Source of the DNA: Lucifuga dentata
Taxonomy: Eukaryota; Chordata; Actinopteri; Ophidiiformes; Bythitidae
Reading direction: 5' to 3'
Assembly: GCA_014773175.1 (NCBI GenBank)
Contig: VXCM01000204.1
Location: forward strand, 1 to 64,000
DNA: 64,000 nt
Part shown: positions 11,901 to 24,228 of the stretch, piece after piece
How the letters are laid out: every line of letters begins with the position of its first letter
Position numbering within the stretch: the first letter of the stretch is position 1
The notes under the pieces: generated by a model
The model's input: the letters and a program-made list of their open reading frames with translations, nothing else
What the model was told of the DNA's origin: nothing
The model's database searches: none
Position numbers and translations under genes: made by a program

Positions 11901-12742
11901 AGCTGGCGGAAAGTAAACGTGAAAAGCCACTGCTTGATGAATGTGTGTGTAGTCTGTCTCACTCTGTGTAACATGTTGAAACTGCTGAATATGTCTATGA
12001 GTTGACATACAAATCAGACTTCATAAACTGACCATATTTTTACAAAAATACATAATCTATAAAACATGTTGGAATCCTTCATAACCATTATTAAGTCTTA
12101 TTTCCTGCTGATCTGATTTGAGATACTTAATGCAGAAGTTTAAAATAGTTCTATGTTGTTATCAGCTGTTCCAACAACTTCAGATAAGCTCTCTGTGAGA
12201 TGTCATTAGAACAGTAAACCTCTCACAGCCTATAATCCACTTCCTAAATTTAAATGTAATAATACTGTAACATAAGGATAAATGATCACCATGGGCATTA
12301 TGAAGTATTTCATAAATATTAAGTCCTACACTAGGTCTTTTTGATGGAATGAGCCCATACCTGTACCAGCAGGTCTGATAGATTCAAATGATCTCCTCCT
12401 GGAGCTTAGTGGATCCTGTCCGGAGAGAAAGTTGTACGAGGGGAAAGACCCCCCTCCAGCGGTGGTGGGCGTGCCGCTCAGGTCCGGGGAAGTGAAGCTG
12501 AGCTGGCCGGTGCCGGAGCTTGACCCGGGGAAGCTGTGAGCGTAAGGAGACCACTCCTCCCGGGGAACGTAAGCGGAGTTCCAGGCACCTGTCGACGGGT
12601 CACCGACGTGATGATACCCGGTGAAGTCATATGGAGGCGGGATGTACTGACTGTTAAGGGATAATGTCTGAGCCGGGTGTCTGGCCGAGTGTGAGCTGGA
12701 GTACATGCCGGTGTTCTCGTCCGAAATGTGGGTAACTCTCAT
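8922..12742 (-). CDS. cdx1: Caudal-type homeobox protein Cdx1
   Basis: Exons on the minus strand are 12742-12361, 11231-11083 and 9107-8922, in phases 1 and 0, giving 238 aa. The first ATG of the frame (12742) lines up with the family start; the frame runs further upstream but without an ATG. The homeodomain begins [14 protein letters not shown] at about residue 130, crosses the last splice site after ERQ, and ends with [14 protein letters not shown] (178-191). The domain and its intron position are typical of CDX proteins. They bind AT-rich TTTAT-type sites and specify posterior and intestinal fate. The PBX-binding hexapeptide normally read as PYEWM is SFESI here (residues 118-122). Head-to-head linkage with pdgfrb matches human 5q32. 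Linkage to the csf1r/pdgfrb pair suggests the cdx1a copy of teleosts, which is an inference. Confidence 0.92.
9572..9858 (+). mobile_element. Short DNA-transposon-like element with 12-bp inverted ends
   Basis: It starts CATACCTGTCAA and ends TTGACAGGTATG, a perfect 12-bp inverted pair around 287 bp with no ORF. It sits in cdx1 intron 2. No clear target duplication flanks it. A truncated relative lies at 692-845. Confidence 0.65.
10039..10613 (+). mobile_element. TTAA MITE, copy C (complete)
   Basis: This 575-bp copy in cdx1 intron 2 begins TTAA-AGGACC and ends GTCCT-TTAA. Its terminal 90 or so bases are inverted repeats, sharing 'gagcccaataaat' and 'actgccaacca' in opposite orientation. It has no coding capacity. 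I use its orientation as plus for the family. Confidence 0.85.
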
Positions 12743-12864
12743 TAAACCTCGGTGTATCAAACCTCCTGGTGCATATTTTAATCCCAGCGGGCTCTTTCTG
12801 TTTTTCACTCCAGTCTAAGGTTCAACTGCGTAATTGCTGCATGGCGACCTGTGGAGACTACACA

Positions 12865-12910
12865 CCTTTATAGATTTACTGCTGAGTACAAAAGTATCAT
12901 CATGACGTCA
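12865..12910 (-). promoter_or_regulatory. cdx1: cdx1 core promoter: TATA box and consensus CRE
   Basis: On the minus strand TATAAAGG occupies 12872-12865, about 123 bp upstream of the start codon. It would place transcription start near 12840. A perfect palindromic TGACGTCA lies at 12903-12910, about 30 bp further upstream. The TATA sequence also resembles a CDX-type site. Function is inferred from motif and position only. Confidence 0.6.
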
Positions 12911-13186
12911 CGTTTACCTGAGACCCACCTGCCTGCTTTGGGCGACGTGAGTTTATTGACCCTCATTTACCCAGACCGCCCTCATCTTTTTTTGATAAGG
13001 CGTGTAGGTGTGTATAAAGTTTATATATCCGAGTGCACGTGTATGTGCACATTTAGGTGTCATGTGATATCCAGTAAATCAAATTCAAGATGACCTTCCA
13101 ACCCCCAAAAGATGATTCCTTCTGCTGTGACAATGGTTATAGCTAGCTTATCCATTTAAAATAATTAGACACTTATTGCTTTAAGT

Positions 13187-13353
13187 GAGTTACCTTGTTA
13201 GCTAGCAAATAAAAAAAAAAAAGTTAATTGTTTCAAAGTCAGGGAAATAAATTGAAATTATGCAAACTANGAGTTACCTTGTTAGCTAGCAAATAAAAAA
13301 AAAAAAGTTAATTGTTTAAAAGTCAGGGAAATAAATTGAAATTATGCAAACTA
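13187..13353. repeat. Assembly-join duplication (83 bp x 2 around N)
   Basis: 13187-13269 is repeated almost exactly at 13271-13353 with only the N at 13270 between. Interpreted as overlapping contig ends left unmerged. Confidence 0.8.
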
Positions 13354-13465
13354 GCTTTTAAACTACTTACTGTGATATCTGTAGCCTTCGATAGGTGATA
13401 AGAATAAGAAAAAGGCCATTCTATTCTGAAATTTAAATGTTTAGTGTGCACTGATGAATTGCAGC

Positions 13466-14019
13466 TTAAAGGACTGTACTGGTGGTTTTGCATGGTTGAA
13501 ATGAATTTATACAACTCTTTTTATACTACTTGAGAGGGAAAAAATTACAGTTGTTTTTTCTACCTTCCAGACTGTTATTGGTTTCAGTTTACTCCAGTAT
13601 GTTATTAAAATAAACTTGTAGAGACTTGAAACGTGCTTGTGATAAGTGATACATCACAGCAAACATGACATCTATTATATTTTTTTTTGTCAAAGTAATT
13701 TTATTTAACTGGTCCAATATAGCGCGGCACGAAAGAGTATATGTCTCCACCATGGGATATTGTCCCAGGAGAAGATGGCTTTTACTGGGAAATAAAAAAC
13801 AACCATCTCTTCCACATTTGGATGCATGCATTAGCAGGGGAAACATTGAAGTTTAAGGTGGATGTATCACCTGAACTTTTGATTTTCAAAGATTAGGGGA
13901 TCTGGCAAAAGTAACTGGAAAACTAAAATACATTTTTATGTTTGGTTGTGAGTTACTCACATGTATGCAGGTAGTATTTATTGGGCTTAACATGCAAAAT
14001 CACCGGTATTGTCCTTTGA
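13466..14019 (+). mobile_element. TTAA MITE, copy D
   Basis: Begins TTAA-AGGACTG and ends GTCCT-TTGA, so the right TTAA has one change. The interior matches copies C and H ('ggtttcagttt', 'agacttgaaacgtgcttg', 'gcaggggaaacattgaa'). The left arm is partly scrambled. Confidence 0.8.
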
Positions 14020-15486
14020 CATGGTTTATTTTCCACTATTTTGCCTACAGTATCCACAAGAGGGCAGCACATAGGCGGTAGATAATTTACCAGGCCTGTG
14101 GACACGACAGATCTGCCAGGCATGTGTCACATAACAGATCTGCTGCGTATACTCTCATATGGTGAAAATTAGTGAAGTCCTTTGTCCCAGTGACAGCTTG
14201 CTTTGGACCATTTTCAAGTTACTTCTCGCTGATGTATTGAGAATTTTCATAAATATTCCACTTACCAAGCATATCTGTGGTTCCATCTGCATCTTCCCAA
14301 GCATTCATAAAACATTCCAAACATTCATAAAAGATTCATATTAGTGTCTTGGTCAGAACTTCCATTAGAAGCTACCAGCTGTTGGCATGAACCAGACTGA
14401 TGTTAATGGAGGTGAAAATGCTGCAGGCCTGAACTTTAGGGCAACAGAACAACAAGCACTGCATTACAAACACATCATGGCTGATTGGAACAGAGTGAAA
14501 AGAAATTGTCTAATAATAAGAAATGAACATGGTTTCAACAGTTCAGATCATTCATTAAAGAACTGAAGAAGCTGTAAAATAGGCTGAAATTTGTACCAAA
14601 ATACTGAGTTAGACTGCTTGTAACGGAGCCTTATACTCTGAGTTTAAGGTGCTTCTCTGCTGTTATGTGCCAAAAATGAAGACCCAACCCTTTTTTTTTC
14701 CCCCGACGGTCATAAATCTCTTATATTTATCCAAATGAGGGGTTATTTTAGTCTAGTGAATGATCCATGTATAGACATTTCAGCAGTGTAGCATAAACAG
14801 TGTCTCCATTGCAGTTGTCAAGACGTTCAAGGCAAAATAACAACAGCCTTGTGTCCTTTTAGAACCACTTCTAAAAGCACACGTGTTAGAAAGTGTGTAA
14901 TAAGCTGCTGTAGGTGCCCGGACAAACCCCAAGCTTTCATCTACCACAGTCAAGCTGCCTCTTAGAAATATTACAGTCCATATAAGGCCTGCATACAGTA
15001 CGTACAGTGCCAAAGATTTAAAATATCTCTGTACCAAAGTTTTGACTGTACTGCTGCAGTCAAAAATTGAAAATATAGAAAACTGTTTATATTATTTAAT
15101 GCTGATAAACAAGGAGCATTCAGCACTATTTGACATGTTATCGTGATAAATGACTTGACACAGTAATGACCTGATAAATTCTGAGCCTAGCATAAAGAGA
15201 TGTGTTGTAGGTTTTTAATTTTTTTTTTCTCCCAACATTATGTCTTTCCGACTTGATACACTTCTGGCAGCAATGTAATTGTCCTTTTCTTGGCTATCCA
15301 AATGTCCTCCACAGTTAACATCAACATCTTAGTCAAAAAAGTAGGGTGGATACTGAACTAGTTCAAAGCTGAAATAATGGGAAGCAACCAACAACTCCAT
15401 AATCACTGCACGTTAAACTAGTTTATCCATTTTCTACTCGTAGACTCTTCAAATGAATGCAGCTGATGTGCAGAAACATCTCAGGA

Positions 15487-15558
15487 TTAAAGGTGGTTTT
15501 GCATGTTTGAGCCCAATAAATACTGCCCACATACAAGTTACATAAAGCCAACCATTTT
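15487..15558. mobile_element. TTAA MITE, copy E (terminal fragment)
   Basis: Only the outer arm remains: TTAAAGG, then 'tttgcatgtttgagcccaat' and 'gccaaccattttt'. The rest is missing. Confidence 0.6.
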
Positions 15559-16349
15559 TGATTTAGGTGAATAACTAAACTGTAACCTCATTCAGATATA
15601 TTAGATATGCTATATTGTTATCCTGGCTCAGTTTCAGGTTTGGGCCTAAACAATGCTGCATGAACAAAGTCATGTAGAACCTCTGAATCATATTGTTTAT
15701 CATCTTTCCATTCATTTTTGTATTTCTGCTTATCCTGTGCAGGGTCAAGGGGATCTGAGGTCTTTCCCAGCATCCACTGAGCAATCAGTAAATGTTATTT
15801 TGGACCTGATCCTAGGTGATTTTGACAATTTATGGCTTCATCCATCTCCATCTATGAGAGGTCAAACTACAGCTCCAGGCCCCAGCTCCAGTGTTTCCTG
15901 ACTCTACCTCTCTTTGCAGCCCCTAAGGGTCCCTGGCTGTCAGAGTCACAAAGATAACCTCCAGCTATATCTGAAACCCCTGAAACAAAAACACACCAGC
16001 AGCATATAGGGTGGCTGCACTGCATTGCAGTTATGGCAACAATCCATATCAGCGGTGAGAGAAAGCACCCATTTGCTGTTCAGATAGGCTGAATAGGATG
16101 GGCATTGTGGGAGAAGAATGGTTTGGAGTCCAGTTTGTTAAGTGGTTTGCTACTCTGTTGACGGCAGCTAAAGCAATAGACACTCCCTTGTTTTCTCTTT
16201 CACTATCGCTCCATTTTAATAACATCGGGCCATGAAAAATTATAGATGATCATGAAGTGCAAAGTTCTCCCCAGACTGCCTTTGCATTCTGAAACATTCT
16301 GTTTCTCTCAGTGTGTGCCCTGATAGCTGTGAGCTGGATGTTTAGAGAG

Positions 16350-16377
16350 TGTGTGTCATATCTTCAGATGATATGGA

Positions 16378-16419
<42 letters not shown>

Positions 16420-16449
16420 NGTGTGTGTCATATCTTCAGATGATATGGA

Positions 16450-16482
<33 letters not shown>
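16350..16482. repeat. (GT)n microsatellite with assembly-join duplication
   Basis: A GT tract and the unit 'catatcttcagatgatatgg' occur on both sides of the N at 16420. The duplicate is probably an unmerged contig overlap. Confidence 0.8.
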
Positions 16483-16483
<1 letters not shown>

Positions 16484-16646
16484 TGTGTTTGTGTCATTGC
16501 TGCATTATTCCCTTTTACTCCTAAGGTTTTTTGCATTTTAATTGACATTAAGACTCTCTAGGGTTGAATGTATTTATTGAAAATTTATTGAAAGGAAGAA
16601 GGTGATAATGATATAATTAAAACTTGCACCAGTGGAGATGGAGATA

Positions 16647-17235
16647 TTAAAGGACCATACCAATGATTTTGTCTCTTTGAGTACAATTAATACTATCTGC
16701 ATACATGCTGTGTTACTGCCAACCACTTTTCTAAAAGTAAATACTTTTAAAAATAAAACTGTATTTTAGTTTTTCTGTTATTTTACCAAATCCCCTAACC
16801 TTTCAAAATCAAATGTTCAGATGATTCACCCACCTTAAAATTCAATGTTTTGCCTGCATGATTATGGAAGGCATGATTATTTTAATTCTCAGTAAAAGCC
16901 ATATTGTCCTGAGTCTGTATTCCTTGGCACACATTTTCTTCAGTGTAGTTCTGTGTTGGACTGGTTAAATTAAGCAACTTTGATAAAAAAAAAAAATTTT
17001 AAAAAAAATTAATAGACCTTTTGTTCACTGTGATGGATTGCATATCTCAAGCGTGTTTCATGTCTTTTTTTTTTTTTTTTTTANGAAATGAAACCAATCT
17101 GGAAGGTATAAGAAACAATTCTAATATTTACTGCTCCGGTAGTATGTTTTGGAAAATGGTTGACAGTAATATAACTTGTATGCAGGTAGTATTTATTGGG
17201 CTCAAACATGCAAAATCAATGGTATGGTCCTTTAA
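16647..17235 (-). mobile_element. TTAA MITE, copy F
   Basis: TTAA-AGGACC at the left and GGTCCT-TTAA at the right. It is in reverse orientation relative to copy C and contains a T-run with an assembly N at 17084. The right end is duplicated by the join at 17256. Confidence 0.85.
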
Positions 17236-17323
17236 GGTGGGACTGTTCTGTGTGGNGTATTTATTGGGCTCAAACATGCAAAATCAATGGTATGGTCCTT
17301 TAAGGTGGGACTGTTCTGTGTGG
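17189..17323. repeat. Assembly-join duplication (67 bp x 2 around N)
   Basis: 17189-17255 equals 17257-17323 on either side of the N at 17256; it copies the right end of MITE F plus flank. Confidence 0.8.
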
Positions 17324-18199
17324 TGTATCCCCTCCTGTCTAATAATGGCGCTTCACTGGCTCTCTAATTACTGCTAGCAGGGCCTTTAGATTTACCCTCA
17401 CAATTAGAGGAGAACATGGTTACTGTTCAATTTGCCCCTGCCCCCTCCTCGCCTGTCTGCCCCCCAAACCTCTTGTTAGAGAGAAAAAGGCCTTAGTCAG
17501 CTGCAGAGTTGCGTTATGAATTTCAAGCCATCCGCTCATATCCTGGGAAAGGAAGAAAATTAGGAAGAGAGCCAAGATTGAAAACAGACGTATTCGCATT
17601 TGAAAGAGAGAGCGACTGAAAGAGTGGTGGTGGAGGAAAAAGAAAGACAAAAAGGAGAAACGAGGTGTTATTTTATGTAGGTTTTTTATTTCTTTTACAC
17701 CTCATTCTCCAGCACATAGATTGTGTAAGTGAAGTTATTTTCCTGACAAACCAAGATTTCCACGTTTGTTTCCAAAGCAGGCCACTATGAGCTCTGCCAA
17801 AACCTTTTTCCTCTAGACCCCTCACTCACTCTTTCTTTTTATTGTGTTTGTTGTTTTATGGAGGGTTAGATGCTGTCCAGATCGCTGTTGCCAATAGCGA
17901 CTGTCTCAGTTGGCTTAGCTTGGCTACACCTCCAGTTGCTTGCCGGTCCATTCATAAACAAATCGCTCCAGCCCGGAACCTCTCAGCTGCTACCTCAAAA
18001 CAACAAGCAGAGCTCGGTCTATATTTTCAAGTTTTCTCCTTTTTTCTTCCCCATCTCTTTCTCAGTTCATTCCTTTTTTTTTTTAAACTTCTCTCTGTTG
18101 CTTTTCCTCAGCTCCCCTTCATAATTCCCTCCCTCCTCTCCCTCCTGCTCACTCCTACTCTAGTTGCAGGAGGGCCGGACCAGTAACACTCTCCTCTGT

Positions 18200-18538
18200 G
18201 AATCTGTCAGAGCAGGAGTGTGTGAGAGTGTGTGTGTCTGCACTGGGAACAGTTTTTTTTTTTTTTTTTTTTTTTTTAACTTACAGAACTCTTTGGGAGC
18301 AGAGGCTTTTTCAGAGTGTGAGAGAGGAAAGGAGACCCCATGGTGCTGTGATTTGATTAAACAAACAGCCGGGCTCAGAGCTGTACCTCCTCCAGCGGAC
18401 TCCCGGGACTCCACAGATTAACCTCAGAGCCCTCAGACTCTGAACATCTGAGGGATCTATACATCTGAAGCAGCAGGCTGACTTGAAACTTCTCCTCTGC
18501 TTTCAGAAGGAGACAGCAAACTCACCGCACAGAGAAGA

Positions 18539-18584
<46 letters not shown>

Positions 18585-18638
18585 ACCACACACACTCAGC
18601 CTGAGAGACTCGTCTATCCTTTTATCATAACTCTGAAG
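18200..18638 (+). other. pdgfrb: Probable non-coding first exon of pdgfrb
   Basis: A GC-richer block ends 'actctgaag' followed by GTAAGG, a strong donor at 18639. The block contains a (GA)n tract at 18541-18581 and has no convincing ORF. PDGFRB in mammals has a non-coding first exon followed by a long intron, and the next exon begins at a good acceptor (28091). The 5' limit is a guess. Confidence 0.4.
18541..18581. repeat. (GA)n microsatellite
   Basis: About 20 GA units, within the proposed pdgfrb 5' UTR. Confidence 0.95.
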
Positions 18639-21481
18639 GTAAGGGGTCTCTGTTTTCTGTCACCGCTAAGGATTTTACTTTTAGTCATGGTTGCTTGGCA
18701 GCTGTTGGCAGAAGTGAAGATGTACTTGTGCAAGGTGGTGAAATTCACTTAGCCTCCACAGAGCGCCCACTGTGACGGATTCAATTTCACAGCAGTCCAT
18801 CACAGAATGATGCTCCTTGTCCTCGCAGCACTGGACTACGAGAGTTACATTGCTCAGATTTCAGTGCTGAAGACGGGTTGGTCTGGGTTTCATGCTTTCT
18901 GTTGTTGAGAATGTCTGTGTTTGTGGTATTTGTTACTTGCATACTTGAGTGTGTACACACAACTCATTATAATGGGAAAGAGGGTGGGTGTGCAACCTGT
19001 TCAAACATCAACATGACTTGAGTTGTCTTCTACAAAGCCACAACGTTAGACCACAATGACGGGAATCTCTGTACACACACAGCTTTCTGACTGTGTTTGC
19101 CTTCTTACTGAGAGAACACGTTAGACAAGGCATCCCAGGGCTTCAGACACAGACACACACACACAAAACCAAGGCTTTATAGTGCAAGCTGTTTGTATGC
19201 TCTCCACTTTGTGCTTCACTGCTAAAGGGGTTGTTTGTACAGCCTTCTTCGGTCACCCTGAGTGAACCGTCGGTCCTCACCGCTGAGCCATTCGTCTCTT
19301 TCCTCCCTTGTGAATGACCCTAACAGAATCAATCTTCTCTGCATAGCTAGACAGAGATGCCCATATAGAGGCCGTGTCTGTGCAGGGATATCAGACCTGG
19401 CATCAATCTCTGTCATCGACATCCTCTTTAGCTGGAGATCGATCTCCTTTTAGTGATAACGGTAAAGAAACTCGCTTGTTTCGCCTGGATTTACAGCTTA
19501 ATGTCTCAGTTACTATTTCTGTGGGTAAAGCTCTCATAAACCCACGACTCGGTTTTGTCTGTGGAACGCAATATGGAGTAGACACAAACAACCAATTGAA
19601 TCATGTCCTCACATTCATCACAAGAGAAGGTTTTAGTACCTGGAATGAGCTACATCATAGCAATGTGGGCTATTTCATGACAGGGACACACATGGTATGC
19701 GTGTCTTTCCACTCTAATCCAACATATGTTTTGCACCTGAAGCATCCCCTCTGCTCTACAGTGTTTGGTTGTTGGGATGGTTAAATATACATCTACTTTA
19801 CACAGATGATCCTTCTGATATGAAAGAATTTCAATTAGCATCTCCCAAACAGATGTCGTCTTGTAATCAAAACAAAGTTGGCATGTGTTTTGTATCTGTT
19901 TCTCTCCTCCTCTAGGGTCAATAGTCTCTTGAAGTCTTTTGAGGTTTGTGATCTTCATCTGGCCTTCTTGTTTGGAGATGGCTCTGTGGTTATTTCGATC
20001 CAGGCAATTTGTTGTAGACGAGCTGTCGGAAAATTACATTCATGTCATACTTTTACAATCAACAGGATCATTCCTCTTCCAGACTGTTTCATTGCATATA
20101 CCCTGACAAACCTTTAAAGCTGCAGTTTGTAAAACATTGCAAAGATTCATTTGTCTTTTGACTGGTGGGGATTTTTCTCCTTGTGCGTCAGGCTGCTGGT
20201 ATGTACTGCACAGCTCCTCTCCTGGGCCGTGGTGCAGTCCTGCTCTGTCGGCTCTGTTCTCCTGGCCCAGACCTAATCCTTCGTCATCAGCTGTTTCCTG
20301 GCTCTCTGGGCTCTCTGCATGCCAGCTGTTCTGAGAAAATGTGCTTCACATTATGACCATGCAGAAAACATGCCAGGAGTCTGATTCGGCGCACATGTGC
20401 TGCAGAGTGCCAATATGTAACAGTTTCTGTTCAGCAGAGAGGTCTGAAACACGCTGATCCCATTCTGTCCTGAACACACAGCTGCTGTCCAGCATCTAGG
20501 AGGAAGGGGTTGTAGTTTATGCTTAAAAATGGAAAAAATATTGATAATGAGAGTGTCACAGTTTTTCATGTTTAAGTATAGAAAACTCTGACTTGTGTTC
20601 TGGTGGTCACTTATCAAGTGATTCATAATTCATCACTCATACTTTTGCAGTGAGCTGGAGTTTCCTTTGCATGGCTATCAGTCTTTACCGTCCTGTAGAG
20701 CTCTGCTTCTTATCGCTGTACTTAAGACGCTCATTTGAGCCATCATAGATTTAACGAAAAGCACTAAGTGATGCTGCCATGTAGCATCCTGTATGGCTGC
20801 TCTTCCATCTGTCCTCTCTCCTCCCCTTCTCTCCCTCCTTCTTTCACTTCCACACACACGCACACACACCATCCTGATGACAGGCAGCTGCATCCCATCT
20901 TTAGAGAGTGGAAGAGAAATACAGACACTCCTAGAGAGCACGAAATGCTGAAGTTTAATTAAAAGGAAGTCACTATGACATTTTCACACAAGTAACACAG
21001 AGACAAGCTACTAGGAGCTGTCACTGCAGCGCTTCTTGAATAAGAACAAAATACAGATTTGCAGCAGGAAGTTTTGGTCTACATCAGATTCTTTTAAAGC
21101 CGCACTCTTTCTTTCTTTATCTTTGTTCTGTCCTGAGTCCAACTAAAACATGCTGGATTTGATGATAGAGAGGACAAAGGAAAACAGCCTGTTGCTTTAA
21201 CATGATAAGAATATTCCACAAAATGGAAAATGGAAGCTAGTGCTAATTTCTTTCTCTATGAGAATTAAGGTTATATCACATATATCAGCCACATTAATAT
21301 TTGCCAGTAGCATTTCCTTTGATTTATGAGTCTCATCATTCATGGATGTAGAAATGAAATATCATATTCTGACATGAAGTTCAGAGTGAACATACTATAA
21401 CTCTATATAAAAAAAAAAAAATGCTAACTTGCCAAAATTGAACAAATATTACAACTGATATCACAGATATACACCTCTCTC

Positions 21482-21614
21482 ACTCTTATCCCTCCCTCCC
21501 TCCCTCCCTCCCTTTTCCTCCTTTCCACACATTGCTGTGCTTTGGGANACTCTTATCCCTCCCTCCCTCCCTCCCTCCCTTTTCCTCCTTTCCACACATT
21601 GCTGTGCTTTGGGA
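21482..21614. repeat. Assembly-join duplication with (TCCC)n
   Basis: The 66 bp at 21482-21547 recurs at 21549-21614 around the N at 21548. Each copy holds a short TCCC tract. Confidence 0.8.
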
Positions 21615-21775
21615 AGTTGCTGTGGAAAATGAGTGGAATTCAAAGCCAGTCAGTCCTAATTGTATTCAGCTGTTTCTGTTTCTTTCATTTTTGGGGGTGT
21701 GGGTGTGTATGTGCAGAGGGCTGGAAGTGTGTGTAGGCGTCCTCTATTTCTCATGAGGCAGGGTGGGGTGGGCTG

Positions 21776-21908
21776 GAGTGGGGAGGGGAGTATAACTCCA
21801 AGTGTTTACAAGACAGACGGTGTGCAGGAAGAAGGGGGGGTNGAGTGGGGAGGGGAGTATAACTCCAAGTGTTTACAAGACAGACGGTGTGCAGGAAGAA
21901 GGGGGGGT
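21776..21908. repeat. Assembly-join duplication (66 bp x 2 around N)
   Basis: 21776-21841 equals 21843-21908 around the N at 21842. Confidence 0.8.
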
Positions 21909-22778
21909 TGGAGTGTTGCGAGGGAAGATGAGGGTTCTGTCTATACTTCTAACACTATATCTAGTGTTCATTTATTCCCTGTGAGCTGAAGCAGTTTACC
22001 TTGGCCAGGACTGTTCATGGAAAACTGCATGTATACAATTCTGATGATGTACCGACATCACAAACAAAATTACAGGCTAGCTGGTAAAAGTCCAAAAGTG
22101 TACTGCTCGAGGGAAGAGGAACATTTACTCCAATGACACTTAAAGAAAACTGCTGCTTTGATTAAAAAGATCCTCTTTGATAACTTAATTCCTTTTCCCT
22201 CATTTGAGTTCCCAAATGAGTAGAAAATTAGATCATTAAACCAATCTCAAACACTAGCCACATCTAAGACTGTCATTCTACAAACAGTTTTACCCAGAAA
22301 CCCCCCAAACAGCATTTTACAGCTCTGCTTGAAAGGGAGCAAACCAAAATCCACAGTTTCCTTAACATGTGTCGCCTCAGTGTGAGTGCAGAGTGGCTTC
22401 GGTTGCTGAAGTGACACTGCTCTGTCACTGTATCCTCGTGCTGAAGCGAGCACAAACCACGGGGAGATTTGAGAGCATTAAAGAATATTAAAGGAGTTGT
22501 TAATGCAGCAGAATCTGATAATGCAAACTTTAGATGGCTTCACTCTGGATTCAAGATCTCAGGTTGCACAGCAGAAAGTTTTCTGTGCTGCTACAGGACG
22601 CTGCGATGTGCATGTTGGTTGGGGGGGGNACTCGTGCGACTCAGAACCAGTCATGCAAAAGGTTACACAATATTTGCCAAATGTATTCTGACATGACATG
22701 ATGGTGATTACTGTTTTTATTTTTAATTTTCCAGTACTTTGAGTGAGCAATAGCAGGAAGTAACATTATCTGTTGATG

Positions 22779-22868
22779 TTAAAGGACCACACCAGTGGTT
22801 TTGCAGAATGTATTTGTGGGCTGTATTTATTGGGCTCAAACTTGCAAAATCACCACTATGTTCCTTTA
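22779..22868. mobile_element. TTAA MITE, copy G (90-bp internal-deletion form)
   Basis: Begins TTAA-AGGACCACACCAGTGG and ends GTTCCT-TTAG. Only about 25 bp of one arm and 60 bp of the other are left, with no interior. Confidence 0.75.
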
Positions 22869-24228
22869 GATATGTCACATGGAACTATTTTAACCAAATA
22901 TCTGGGAGAAAATAAAGCTAAATTAATGTTTCAGTGATATCGCCACATGTTAAATTAGGTCTAAAAGCTCAATAAGTAAAAGTCTAACTGTTTTGTCTCC
23001 TCTTACAATCTGAAAGATGGAACATTATGATATATAAAAACATGCACACTGAACACTTAAGCATTTCCTGCTTATATTAACTCACATATTCTGTCAACAT
23101 GATCATGATGCATTGATACCCCCAACTGAGATCACCTTTTACTCATGAACCAGTAGTTTATCACTTCCTATTACAGCTCTGGGTATGTGTGTGTATGTTG
23201 GTCAAGTTGAAGTTGTGGGGCCCCGTGGCTTCTTTTGGAGCAATGCGTCTTGGGTCTGCTGCCGAGGGACCAGAAGGTTTCTCTCAGGGGGGTTTTGTCT
23301 GTCCAAGGCGAGTGATAAAAACAGACACTTGTTTTAATAAAGACACACTGGGTCATTTTTTTCCCACAGAGCATGCCAAAGTCCCACTGTCCAGAAACAC
23401 ATCACGAAAGCCTGACTTCCTTCAAAAAAAAAAAAAAAAAAAAAAAAAAGAAAGAAATTATGATGAGTATGTCATACTGCAGCTATTCTAGTGATATCAT
23501 TTCCAACATGTCCTAATAAAGTGTCCAGTGGTGGTCCATAATACAGCTTATCTGACCTATGATTGTTTGATTGGAATAAAGTGACCAATAAATTAGATAT
23601 GTTTGTTTTGCAGATCACAACTTCCTGTACACATCAGTAGGGTAAACATCGCTGTGTGATGTAAAGCCGTGCGAGCACTCCCTCTGCTGTCCCACTCAGC
23701 GCTCTGATGTGGCATTTGCCATAAACTGTATTCTCTGTCTGGGTTTCAACAGTCTAATGCTGTGTTGTATTCCTGTGGTTTTCGCTCTTTTTCTTTGTTT
23801 ATTTGTGTTTTGTTTTCCTCGTTTTTGAGTGGGAGCTTGCATCTTTCCATTTCTCTCTCTCTCTCTGTTTTCTCTCTTTGTTTCTTTATATGCTGTCGTC
23901 TACTCATTGTGGTGTCTGGTTAGTGGTGGTGGTCGTCTGCTGTATCATGGATGCATCACTGACTCACACCCACACAAGGCCAGCAAATTTCCCAATACAG
24001 GAAGTCAGAGCTCTCCAGCTGCATTTAGGGAGGTTTTTTTGGGAAATCTTTCCCCCTTTTGTTATTCAATGCATTTTTTTTTCCAAGTACAATCTTTCCC
24101 CCCCTTGAGATACACTCAAGCAAACATTTGGCTGAAAATGTGATTCGGGAAGTAGTTCCCACTTCATCACGGACAGCTACATCATTGCCAGATGTTTAAA
24201 TGAAACATGCAGCTCCAGTATATATAGA

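Larger units (their letters stand above)
12911..18199. other. Gene-free interval between cdx1 and pdgfrb
   Basis: The interval is shared upstream DNA of two divergent genes. It holds MITE copies D, E and F, assembly joins at 13270, 16420, 17084 and 17256, a GT microsatellite, and a possible degenerate dispersed repeat near 15715-15785. No supported exon. Confidence 0.5.

Noticed and set aside
12742..12808. Longer N-terminus for Cdx1 beginning at 12808
   Set aside because: The codon there is GTG, not ATG, and the CDX family start aligns with the ATG at 12742.
15715..15785. Possible degenerate teleost SINE/LINE fragment ('cttatcctgtgcagggtc')
   Set aside because: The resemblance is to a short phrase only; too weak to list as an element.
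16311..16561. Cysteine/valine and threonine/histidine repeat ORFs
   Set aside because: They are translations of GT/CA microsatellites, duplicated by an assembly join.
19222..20356. Several overlapping 60-136 aa ORFs on both strands
   Set aside because: No domain, splice-site pattern or coding bias; they lie in the proposed pdgfrb first intron.
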